From Candidatus Lithacetigena glycinireducens (GTDB lineage Bacteria; Coprothermobacterota; HKB111): a stretch of 8,595 bases of DNA. The stretch's first letter is position 1, and each line of letters opens with the position of its first letter. A program made the position numbers and the translations under genes. Shown here one piece after another: positions 1 to 6,163 of this stretch. The notes beneath the pieces were generated by a model that was not told where the DNA came from, made no database searches, and was given only the letters and a program-made list of their open reading frames with translations. The DNA is taken from the NCBI GenBank assembly GCA_018725485.1, contig QLUP01000036.1, positions 1 to 8,595 of the forward strand. The letters are read 5' to 3'.

Positions 1-6
1 AGACCA

Positions 7-870
7 ATGGAGATTCTTGAAAGATTAAAGAGCAGATCGGAAATAATGCTCCTTTGTGACGAAACAAAATTGAAGGAATTAAAAGATGCAGGATATCCAT
101 CCCATCCCCCTGAGACCCATTCTGTTATCATGGGTGATTTCGGCTATCAAGAAAACCAAAAAAAATTAAAAGAATGGATAGATTTATTTAATGAAGCAAT
201 GGGCGCGACGATATCACAACAGGAGATAACTAAGGTAGATGTCAAAGAGAAATCCCACGAGATTGCCTTTATAACATCAAAGTTCTGTCTCCCTGCACCT
301 TCTATGCTACACCTTGCCAACACAGAGAAGGTATACTTAGAGAGATTAAAGAGAGGATTACCTCCTCCACTTCATATACTTAAGGGAGAGAAAGCAGCAT
401 ATAAATACGAGACCGAAATCGCAGAGGAATATCAAACAATCCACGAAAAGCTTCATCCTCGGGTTGTCTCTATCTTGGAAAACGAAATCCTTGTTCGGCG
501 TGTCCTACTTGCAAAAGCTTTGAATCTGTTTCAAGAAGGAGAAGTTGGGGGGGCAGACCATAAGGTTAGAAAATACCTGCAATTAAAGGATGAAAGATTC
601 TTTAGTGAAGAAGAGAGACCGCTATATCTGAGTGATGTGATATACGACCTATTTTATCCTCAGGAAGGAAAAGAGGTAACGTATACGGTTTTGATTGATA
701 ATTTAGGGAAGGAGGTAACATCAACCTATGAGGTGATGGACAAACAGAAAAAGAAAGATATGAAGGAAGAAAAGATTAAAGAGTTTAAGTCAAAGGCTCT
801 TGAGAAGGAGCTACCCCAGCGAGAGAAAGACCTCTATAAGGTCTGGACAATCATGCTGAAGCATATGTGA
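7..870 (+). CDS. Hypothetical protein, 287 codons, possibly 5'-incomplete
   Basis: I do not recognise this protein. The open frame starts with ATG at base 7, but the six bases before it (Arg-Pro) carry no stop, so translation may begin upstream of the window; no ribosome binding site can be judged. The product is soluble and charged, with no signal peptide or membrane segment. The N-terminal third has a short hydrophobic segment (SEIMLLCDE) and the middle a Pro-rich turn (RGLPPPLHI near residues 114-122). The last 45 residues are very rich in Lys and Glu and probably form a long helix or coiled coil. A seven-G run at 547-553 sits inside the gene in frame. It lies 19 bases before the dCTP-deaminase-like gene on the same strand and is probably co-transcribed with it. 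Steady coding character over 860 bases supports a real gene. The function is unknown. Confidence 0.75.
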   Translation: MEILERLKSRSEIMLLCDETKLKELKDAGYPSHPPETHSVIMGDFGYQENQKKLKEWIDLFNEAMGATISQQEITKVDVKEKSHEIAFITSKFCLPAPSMLHLANTEKVYLERLKRGLPPPLHILKGEKAAYKYETEIAEEYQTIHEKLHPRVVSILENEILVRRVLLAKALNLFQEGEVGGADHKVRKYLQLKDERFFSEEERPLYLSDVIYDLFYPQEGKEVTYTVLIDNLGKEVTSTYEVMDKQKKKDMKEEKIKEFKSKALEKELPQREKDLYKVWTIMLKHM

Positions 871-889
871 TGGTAGAACGGGGGTTTAT

Positions 890-1393
890 ATGAGTGTGCT
901 CACCAGAGAAATGATACGACAGGCAATAAAGGAGGGAAGGATAACTATAACCCCCTCTCCTGAAGTCGATAGCATCGGACCAGCCTCAATAGATTTGACT
1001 ATGGGCAATGAGATACAGGTATTCAAGCGTGTTTTTAAAGCCCTTCCTGTTGATCCAGAGGCATCTCAAGAAAAGGAACTACTTGAAAGAAAGACTATTA
1101 CTGATAGCTATCTTCTTTTGCCCGGGGAGACAATAATTGCTCAGACAAAGGAGACAGTAAAGCTTGCTCCTAACCTGTGTGGTTGGCTTGAGGGTCGTGG
1201 TCGGTTTGCCAGGCTCGGACTTGACATCCGGATTGCTGCTGGATTTATTCAGCCCGGTGTAGACAGGCCTGTATTTTTCATGATCTCCAATCATAGCCCT
1301 ACTGTTCTGGAGCTATACCCAGGCACGAGAGTCTGCCAGCTTATAATTCAGGAGACACTGGGTGAGGCAAGGTATGAAGGAAGGTATAGATAA
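890..1393 (+). CDS. dCTP deaminase/dUTPase-fold protein, probably catalytically impaired
   Basis: The 167-residue product has the layout of dCTP deaminase (Dcd), which converts dCTP to dUTP as a trimer. Family hallmarks seen are GPASIDLTMGNE (residues 30-41), LLPGETIIAQT (76-86), GWLEGR..ARLGL (98-111), an AAGFIQPG block (116-123) and LYPGTRVCQLII (142-153). An ungapped mental alignment to E. coli Dcd places Met131 at the catalytic Glu (E138 there), and Gly104-Arg105 where the Ser-Ser of the GRSS motif should be; the following Arg (Arg108) is kept. The protein ends at RYEGRYR, where active members continue with a Gln/Gly/Pro/Thr-rich lid that closes over the nucleotide. The fold is clear, but deaminase activity is doubtful. 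ATG 890 follows a G-rich stretch (880-884). The next gene starts 2 bases after the stop. It could be a nucleotide-sensing or regulatory relative; that is inference. Confidence 0.85.
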   Translation: MSVLTREMIRQAIKEGRITITPSPEVDSIGPASIDLTMGNEIQVFKRVFKALPVDPEASQEKELLERKTITDSYLLLPGETIIAQTKETVKLAPNLCGWLEGRGRFARLGLDIRIAAGFIQPGVDRPVFFMISNHSPTVLELYPGTRVCQLIIQETLGEARYEGRYR

Positions 1394-1395
1394 GA

Positions 1396-1857
1396 ATGAT
1401 GTTGGATTTGTTAACTGAATTAGAACAGGTCGCTAAGGTATTCAAGGAAAAGCTCGGTAAGTCACTTGTAGGAATTGCCCTATTTGGCTCCACCACAAGG
1501 GGTGAGGCCCATATCGATAGTGACTGGGATATATTTATGGTTACAGATGAGTTACCCGATAATCCCTTTGAAAGGCAGATGTTCCTGAGATCTATGTTGC
1601 CTAAAGAAATGGGGACAAAGATATCACTAATGGCTAAAACGAAAGAGGAATTTGAGCACAGGCTTTTACCAGTCTATCTTGACATCGCAGCCGATGCCAT
1701 GATTCTATTCGATCCTGAAGGTTACCTTGAGAGAAAATTTAAGCAAATAAAAGAAATAATAGAAAGAGAAGGACTGATAAGAAAGAAAGTGCACAATACA
1801 TGGGTATGGGCCTGGAAAAATTCAAGGGGCAGGGACTGGGAGCTTGATTGGCAATGA
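1396..1857 (+). CDS. MNT-type nucleotidyltransferase (putative antitoxin of HEPN pair)
   Basis: This is a minimal nucleotidyltransferase of the DNA polymerase beta fold, 153 residues. The signature GSx10DxD is present: Gly31-Ser32, then Asp43-Trp44-Asp45 (LFGSTTRGEAHIDSDWDIF). The strand where a third metal-binding acid is usually found reads KISLM, with Ser77 in the expected place, as far as I can judge by eye. A C-terminal helical tail follows (LDIAADAMILFDPEG, then a Lys/Glu-rich helix and a WVWAW patch). In characterised MNT-HEPN systems the MNT partner adds AMP to the HEPN toxin and silences it; a similar role is inferred here. ATG 1396 is followed directly by a second ATG (1399). GAAGGAAGG at 1378-1386 gives a ribosome site about 9 bases before the first. 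The stop overlaps the HEPN start (ATGA, 1854-1857), the usual translational coupling of such pairs. Confidence 0.92.
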   Translation: MMLDLLTELEQVAKVFKEKLGKSLVGIALFGSTTRGEAHIDSDWDIFMVTDELPDNPFERQMFLRSMLPKEMGTKISLMAKTKEEFEHRLLPVYLDIAADAMILFDPEGYLERKFKQIKEIIEREGLIRKKVHNTWVWAWKNSRGRDWELDWQ

Positions 1858-2279
1858 AATCAAGAGAAGAGGCAGCATATAGACTTAGATTAGCAGAGGG
1901 ATACATTGAGGAGGCAGAAAAACTTCGTGATGCCAAATTGTGGCGTGCATGTGTAGGAAGCTATCAACTTGCAGTGGAGAATGCATGTAAGGCTATTGTC
2001 GCTTTGTTCAGACCGGTAATAAGGACGCATGAGGTATCGAAGCTACTTCTTGGTCTTCTGGCAGAAGAGAAATTTGCAGAAAATGAGAACCAGGATATAG
2101 AGAAGCTTGCAGATTATGCACGGATACTCGGGCTCAAGGAGCACATTCTTACAGATTATGGTGATGAACTCACTTATAAAGTACCTTGGGAAATATACAG
2201 AGAAGAACACGCAAAAAGGGCTATGGAGATTGCTACAGATGCAGTAAGGATAGCTGAAAAATTTATTGAACAAAAATGA
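1854..2279 (+). CDS. HEPN domain protein (putative RNase toxin of MNT-HEPN pair)
   Basis: This is an all-helical HEPN protein of the family usually paired with an MNT, 141 residues from ATG 1854. Features seen are an N-terminal helix with SREEAAYRLRLAE, the AVENACKAIVALF helix (residues 40-52), the RPVIRTHE motif (Arg53 to His59, five residues between, fitting the Rx4-6H RNase motif), and the C-terminal pattern VPWEIYREEHAKRAMEIA typical of the family. HEPN toxins cleave or bind RNA. Toxicity here is inferred from the motif and the partner. A TTG at 1848 would add two residues, but ATG 1854 makes an ATGA overlap with the MNT stop and is preferred. cas10 starts 40 bases downstream on the same strand, with no terminator visible between. 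Unlike Csm6/Csx1 effectors, it has no CARF domain, so there is no sign that it binds cyclic oligoadenylate directly. Confidence 0.92.
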   Translation: MKSREEAAYRLRLAEGYIEEAEKLRDAKLWRACVGSYQLAVENACKAIVALFRPVIRTHEVSKLLLGLLAEEKFAENENQDIEKLADYARILGLKEHILTDYGDELTYKVPWEIYREEHAKRAMEIATDAVRIAEKFIEQK

Positions 2280-2288
2280 GAAATAAGA

Positions 2289-2318
2289 ATGGAGAGAAAG
2301 GAGGTAATGGAAGGATAA
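2289..2318 (+). other. Nine-codon mini-ORF with strong SD just before cas10
   Basis: Between HEPN and cas10 lies ATG-GAG-AGA-AAG-GAG-GTA-ATG-GAA-GGA-TAA, ending one base before the cas10 GTG. It contains the best Shine-Dalgarno sequence in the gap, AAAGGAGGT at 2297-2305, and a second in-frame ATG at 2307. It may simply be leader sequence. If translated it could feed ribosomes to cas10 by termination-reinitiation. No conserved peptide function is claimed. Confidence 0.3.
2297..2315 (+). promoter_or_regulatory. Ribosome binding site region for cas10
   Basis: AAAGGAGGT at 2297-2305 is a near-perfect anti-16S match, but its core lies 15 bases from the GTG at 2320, longer than usual. A second match, GGAAGGA at 2309-2315, lies 4 bases away, shorter than usual. 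An in-frame TAA at 2305-2307 rules out any earlier cas10 start, so GTG 2320 is the first possible start codon. Confidence 0.6.
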
Positions 2319-2319
2319 A

Positions 2320-3861
2320 GTGAGTAAATATCTCGTTCTAATGGATACGGATAAGATAAAACAATATATCTATTCCGTTGGTAAACTCAAACAAATCCGA
2401 GGGGCGAGCTCTATCCTTGCCAAATTGAACAAAAAGGAACAGGTGGAACAAAGAGTAAGTTCATATGGTGGGAAGTGCATTTACGCAGGTGGCGGTCAAG
2501 TAATGGCGATATTTAACTCTGATGAAAAAGCAGATGAATTTATAAGAGCAGAACAGGCAAAATATGAAGAATCCGATGCTTCTATAACTGGTATAAAAGA
2601 AGAACATATTAATAGCTTTAATGAGGTGGTAAAGAAAGCTCAAATTAAACTAAGAAGAGCCAAGGAAGAAAAAGTCCTTAAATCGCATCTTATTACCAGT
2701 CCTTTTTTCAAAACTTGTCAATTGTGTGGCGTCAATCCTGCTTCAAAGATAAAATACGAGAAGTTTGCCTGCACGGTTTGTGAAAAGAAGATAGATAAAG
2801 GGGAAGAGGTAAGAGAAAAACCTGCTGAAAATCCAATTTATAAAGAGTTTCTTAATTATATGAAAAGTAATCCTGCAGATCCAGAATGGGAGAAAGCAAA
2901 GTTTACCGAGGATCTCTCTGAATTGGGTAAACTTTCAGAACCAGAAAACTACCTTGGCTTCATTTATGCAGATGGCAACCGAATAGGCGAGAGGCTTCTT
3001 AAGTTAACAACGGAGAAGCAATATCAAGAAATGAGTGAAACTGTTGAGAAAGGATTACAAGAGAGTGTTTTTGAATCGCTAAGAAATTGTATCCCTAAAC
3101 CATCTAATAGGAAAATCCCTTTTGAATTTGTCATTCTCGGCGGAGATGATCTTATTTTGCTTACCCCTGCTCAAAAGGCCATTCCTATCGCCTTAGAAAT
3201 CTTAACTAAGTTTGAAAAGAAGACCAAAGCATTTGCAAATAAAATTGATGAAGAGAAGTTTACTTTATCTACAGGAGTTATAATAGCACACTCAAAATTC
3301 CCCATCGTGTCTTTTACTAAACTGGCGGAAGATCTCTTAAAGTCTGCTAAAAAGCTGAATAAAGAAAAATGGTACGGAACCGAAAAGGTCTTAGAAAAAA
3401 GAGATAATTCTACCATTGATTATTTATCAGTCACAACTCCCTCTGCTAATCCAGTTGAGGTCATTAGGGAAAAGGATCTCACTTATACCGGGGGTGGAAC
3501 GCTCAAATTGACGCAAAGGCCTTTCACTTTGGAAAAGGCAAAAAGAATAGTGAATATCGTAAAAGATATCAAAAAATGTAAACTCTCAAGAAGTAGGCTC
3601 TATTCCATATATAACAGTTTGTTCGAGGGTAAAAATCAATCCATTTTAAATATCCTCTCACTGCTTACCAGATTAAAGGGGGAGGAAGATATTAAAAAAC
3701 TTTTTGGGAGATTAAAGACCGACCCTCTTTTCTACTCGAATGGTGGTGCACTTTTCCCCTGGAACAGTCTTGGAGGCTTTGCTTACGACACCCCCTTTTT
3801 GGATATTTTAGAGATTTATGATTTCATTGAGGTTACTGATGAATACGGAAATAGAATTTAA
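2320..3861 (+). CDS. cas10: Cas10, HD-less, type III-D effector large subunit with GGDD cyclase motif
   Basis: Large subunit of the type III effector, 513 residues. It opens directly with the first palm domain (YLVLMDTDKIKQYIYS, then LKQIRGASS near residues 22-31), with no HD nuclease domain before it; the first palm is degenerate (CIYAGGGQVMAIF). A zinc-binding knuckle follows (Cys133-x2-Cys136 and Cys151-x2-Cys154). The second palm has IYADGNRIGERL with Asp218, and the GGDD catalytic motif at 274-277 (bases 3139-3150). The C-terminal part is mostly helical (Cas11-like domain D4). In this family GGDD makes cyclic oligoadenylate from ATP when target RNA is bound, and the HD domain cuts single-stranded DNA. 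This protein should therefore signal but not cut DNA. An HD-less Cas10 is usual for subtype III-D. The 3' end overlaps the next gene by 23 bases. GTG is the start codon. Confidence 0.95.
   Translation: MSKYLVLMDTDKIKQYIYSVGKLKQIRGASSILAKLNKKEQVEQRVSSYGGKCIYAGGGQVMAIFNSDEKADEFIRAEQAKYEESDASITGIKEEHINSFNEVVKKAQIKLRRAKEEKVLKSHLITSPFFKTCQLCGVNPASKIKYEKFACTVCEKKIDKGEEVREKPAENPIYKEFLNYMKSNPADPEWEKAKFTEDLSELGKLSEPENYLGFIYADGNRIGERLLKLTTEKQYQEMSETVEKGLQESVFESLRNCIPKPSNRKIPFEFVILGGDDLILLTPAQKAIPIALEILTKFEKKTKAFANKIDEEKFTLSTGVIIAHSKFPIVSFTKLAEDLLKSAKKLNKEKWYGTEKVLEKRDNSTIDYLSVTTPSANPVEVIREKDLTYTGGGTLKLTQRPFTLEKAKRIVNIVKDIKKCKLSRSRLYSIYNSLFEGKNQSILNILSLLTRLKGEEDIKKLFGRLKTDPLFYSNGGALFPWNSLGGFAYDTPFLDILEIYDFIEVTDEYGNRI
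3828..3832 (+). promoter_or_regulatory. Ribosome binding site deciding the start of the first cas7-like gene
   Basis: TGAGG inside the end of cas10 lies 6 bases before ATG 3839. This favours 3839 over an in-frame ATG at 3818, which would add seven residues (MISLRLL) that do not look like a RAMP N-terminus. Confidence 0.6.
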
Positions 3862-4555
3862 AATTCCCTTAACACTCCTTGGTCAATTTCATATTGGAAC
3901 AGGTTTTGGCATAGGAAGATTTATTGATAAAACTACCATAAAAGATAGGGTTGGAGCTATCTATATACCTGGCTCAACAATAAAAGGGAAAGCTAAGCAT
4001 TTTGGAAGACAGATAGCTAACTCTTTAGGTCTTAAAGGTTGCACTGAGGAGAAGCCATGCAAAAGCGATCCCTGTATAGTTTGCAAAACCTTTGGCTCTC
4101 CACTACACCAAGGGAATTTCTTCTTCTCTGATGCAATTCTCCCCAGAGAAATTATAAAGTCTATTACTGAAGAAAGTGGAGAAAATCCAATCATTCCGTT
4201 CCGTTTAACTTTAAACACCAAAACCGGAACAAAGATTGATAGGAGATTTGGAACTGTTGAGGAAAACTACCTCTTTACAATAGAAACTGGTATGAAAGGG
4301 GTATCCTTATTCGCTAAGATTTATGGTAGAGGAAACGATTTTATATTTCCCGATAAAGGCGAACTACCCTTAGAACTTGTCTTCCTTCTAAATTCCTTAA
4401 AGCTTATAACCCACCTTGGTGGAGAAGGATCAAGGGGACTTGGACGCGTGAAGGTAGAGTTTGAGAAGATATTTATAAATGGTAAAGAAGCTTCATCTCC
4501 GGACTCTCTTATCAAGGAGGTAGAGTACTATGATACATATAGCAGTAAAAGCTAA
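3839..4555 (+). CDS. Cas7/Csm3-like RAMP backbone subunit 1 (catalytic Asp present)
   Basis: A Cas7-superfamily RAMP protein of 238 residues, expected to bind crRNA in the backbone of the III-D complex and cut target RNA. Seen in order: IPLTLLGQFHIGTG (first strand and glycine turn, residues 9-22); Asp30 in FIDKTTIKD, matching the Csm3 catalytic Asp when counted back from the K-D that precedes the next motif; YIPGSTIKGKAKH (42-54), the crRNA-binding PGSxxKG motif; a cysteine cluster (Cys68, Cys74, Cys79, Cys82) leading into KTFGSP, likely zinc-binding; GTKIDRRFGT (130-139), the Csm3-type GxxIDR motif at the base of the thumb; and the glycine-rich GGEGSRGLGR (194-203). It starts inside the end of cas10 and its own end overlaps csx10 by 26 bases. 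The start is set at ATG 3839 by spacing to TGAGG. Confidence 0.92.
   Translation: MNTEIEFKIPLTLLGQFHIGTGFGIGRFIDKTTIKDRVGAIYIPGSTIKGKAKHFGRQIANSLGLKGCTEEKPCKSDPCIVCKTFGSPLHQGNFFFSDAILPREIIKSITEESGENPIIPFRLTLNTKTGTKIDRRFGTVEENYLFTIETGMKGVSLFAKIYGRGNDFIFPDKGELPLELVFLLNSLKLITHLGGEGSRGLGRVKVEFEKIFINGKEASSPDSLIKEVEYYDTYSSKS
4514..4521 (+). promoter_or_regulatory. Strong ribosome binding site of csx10
   Basis: AAGGAGGT, 8 bases before ATG 4530 and inside the 3' end of the preceding cas7-like gene. It allows independent initiation on csx10 within the overlap. Confidence 0.75.
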
Positions 4556-5675
4556 TTCTCCCTTAGCCCTCCCTTCTTACCATTTCGTTTCAAATGAGAT
4601 TGAGACCTTAGATTACATTCCTGGAAGCGCTTTCAGAGGTGCGGTTGCCTATAAGTTAGGCGAAGAGCTGGGGTATGATAGCCCAAAGTTTAAAGAGATA
4701 TTTATAAATGGCAAAGTGAAATTTGGAAATTTATATCTGCTAAGGGAAGGTCAGGCATATCCGATACCAAAATCTGCAAAAAGTTGTAAGTATAAGGATG
4801 GGTTTAGGGGTCATGGTGTTATTGACTTCCTTCTTCCTACCGTGAAGTTCATGTTAGCTAAAGATGCTTCTGTTTTACCTGTGTCTTGCCCTATCTGTGA
4901 AGCTCCCTTTGATACTTTTAGCGGATTTTATACAAAGGGAGGAAAAAGGGTTGAACCTACAAAGAGACTTATCACCAGAACCTCCATTGACGAGCGTACA
5001 CTGACAGCACGAGAAGGCTTTCTTTATTCTATGGAGGTAATTGAAGAAGACCAGGAGTTTTATGGGATTCTTGATGGAGACCTACTGGTAATAGAGAACG
5101 GAGAAATAAAGTATGAGAACACAACTATATTGAGAAAGAGGGAAACTCTCTGGGTGGGGTTGGGAAAGACCAGAGGGTTAGGGAATATCAAGATTACGGA
5201 AATAGAAAATCTGGAATCTATATTTCCACCAGAGCTTGTCCTAAGTGCTGTGGAAAAGCGCTTTAGTAAATTTCAAGAAAAGTCTTCTCCATTAAATATT
5301 AAAGGCTTTTCTATAACTCTCTATTCTGATGCAATTATCATGGACAAGTTTATGAGATACAAATCATGTATTGATGAGCAATATTTAAGAGAAGAATTTG
5401 ATCTGGATAATGTAAAACTCATCTGCGCCTTTAACTCTATGAGAGCAATATTAGGCTGGAATACTGCTTGGGGGCTTCCAAAAGAGAAGGAACTAGCAAT
5501 TGAGAAAGGTTCTACCTTTTTCTTTAGTTGTGCCGCCGAAGGGAAAAATTTAATCGGCACCTTAGAACGAATTGAAACAGAAGGGATAGGTTTAAGAAGA
5601 GAGGAAGGTTTTGGAAGGGTATTTGTCTGTGACCCCTTTCACATAGAAAATCTACCCCAAGATTGGGAGGTGTAA
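4530..5675 (+). CDS. csx10: Csx10, Cas5-like RAMP of type III-D
   Basis: A 381-residue RAMP protein matching Csx10, the Cas5-group subunit that marks subtype III-D and is expected to hold the crRNA 5' handle at the foot of the complex. The N-terminus has the RAMP first strand and loop (IHIAVKANSPLAL) and DYIPGSAFRGAVAY (residues 28-41), the Csx10-type version of the PGSxxRG motif. Cys120-x2-Cys123 (SCPICE) with Cys86 may bind zinc. A first glycine-rich loop lies at 210-218 (GLGKTRGLG) and a second near the C-terminus at 352-363 (GIGLRREEGFGR), in line with two ferredoxin-like halves. A mid-region RTSIDERTLTAREGFLYSMEV block resembles the IDR motif of other RAMPs. It overlaps the previous gene by 26 bases, and its stop is one base before the start of the small-subunit gene. 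Identification by eye from motif order and locus context. Confidence 0.87.
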   Translation: MIHIAVKANSPLALPSYHFVSNEIETLDYIPGSAFRGAVAYKLGEELGYDSPKFKEIFINGKVKFGNLYLLREGQAYPIPKSAKSCKYKDGFRGHGVIDFLLPTVKFMLAKDASVLPVSCPICEAPFDTFSGFYTKGGKRVEPTKRLITRTSIDERTLTAREGFLYSMEVIEEDQEFYGILDGDLLVIENGEIKYENTTILRKRETLWVGLGKTRGLGNIKITEIENLESIFPPELVLSAVEKRFSKFQEKSSPLNIKGFSITLYSDAIIMDKFMRYKSCIDEQYLREEFDLDNVKLICAFNSMRAILGWNTAWGLPKEKELAIEKGSTFFFSCAAEGKNLIGTLERIETEGIGLRREEGFGRVFVCDPFHIENLPQDWEV

Positions 5676-5676
5676 A

Positions 5677-6162
5677 ATGGCAGTAAATATAAACTATGTT
5701 TTTAATGTATTTCTCAGAAAGCAGATAGCCCTTAAAAGTGATGAGATTGCGGAAACGGTTGAGGAATTGATAAAGAAACTCTCCTTTTCTCCGTCATTAG
5801 ATCCAGCACAGATTCATAGATTTATTGGTATTGCCTACTCAAGTGACAGCACCAAAAGTTTGCAGGAATTTATAGAGCGCCAAGTAACAAAGGAAAAGAA
5901 GGCAAGGGAAAAACCCTGGACAAAAGGAGATTTACACAAAAGACTTCTAAGCAAAATTAAGGAAATCGTAGGCAAGGATTCAAATGAGGTCTATGAAAAA
6001 GCCTTAAATAAAACTAAGGAAAGTTTAAAAAATGTAGAAAATGTAGAAAAGGAATTTGACGAGGCAAATAAAAAGAAGATTGTTCACGATATATCTATAG
6101 AACTTTTGAAAAGATTTGCCACCCACTTCGGCATCCATTACCTATACAAAAAGGGGGGATAA
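5677..6162 (+). CDS. Small helical subunit, Cas11 (Csm2-like) candidate
   Basis: A 161-residue protein with no RAMP motifs. It is predicted mostly helical, rich in Lys and Glu, with a long charged helix around residues 95-140 (including a NVENVEKEF repeat from a duplicated AATGTAGAAA unit). Such proteins fill the belly of type III complexes and contact the crRNA-target duplex. The call rests on size, helical character and position between csx10 and two cas7-like genes, which matches the usual III-D order; there is no sharp sequence motif. GGGAGGTG at 5665-5672, overlapping the csx10 end, serves as the ribosome site, 4 bases before ATG 5677. Its stop lies one base before the next start. Confidence 0.72.
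   Translation: MAVNINYVFNVFLRKQIALKSDEIAETVEELIKKLSFSPSLDPAQIHRFIGIAYSSDSTKSLQEFIERQVTKEKKAREKPWTKGDLHKRLLSKIKEIVGKDSNEVYEKALNKTKESLKNVENVEKEFDEANKKKIVHDISIELLKRFATHFGIHYLYKKGG
6153..6158 (+). promoter_or_regulatory. Ribosome binding site deciding the start of the second cas7-like gene
   Basis: A GGGGGG run preceded by AA lies 5 bases before ATG 6164. This start gives the peptide MFERLRNRYVIKG, a normal RAMP N-terminus. An in-frame ATG at 6116 would add 16 residues that only read the small-subunit gene in another frame. Confidence 0.6.
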
Positions 6163-6163
6163 C

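Noticed and set aside
547-553. A run of seven G in the unknown first gene, a possible slippage or phase-variation site.
   Set aside because: The frame is open on both sides, with coding character kept, and there is only one run. A six-G run at 6153 is explained as a ribosome site.
2280-2319. The longest gap in the window, examined for a promoter, terminator hairpin or CRISPR repeat.
   Set aside because: Purine-rich with no inverted repeat, T-run or clear -35/-10 pair. It is explained by the cas10 ribosome site and mini-ORF.
3171-3416. Minus-strand open frames, such as this one and others opposite dcd-like, HEPN, cas7-like and csx10 genes.
   Set aside because: All lie fully opposite well-supported + strand genes, have unlikely composition and lack family motifs.
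4467-4716. A 21-base segment encoding IFINGK occurs at 4467-4487 and again at 4696-4716 with one mismatch, in the same reading phase in the cas7-like gene and csx10.
   Set aside because: It is only two copies in protein-coding sequence of AT-rich codons at different places in the two folds. Chance or local codon bias is enough, and there is no array, inverted repeat or target-site structure.
6032-6050. Short tandem repeat (AATGTAGAAA twice) inside the Cas11-like gene.
   Set aside because: Two copies only. It adds a repeated NVE unit to a charged helix and has no other sign of a functional repeat.
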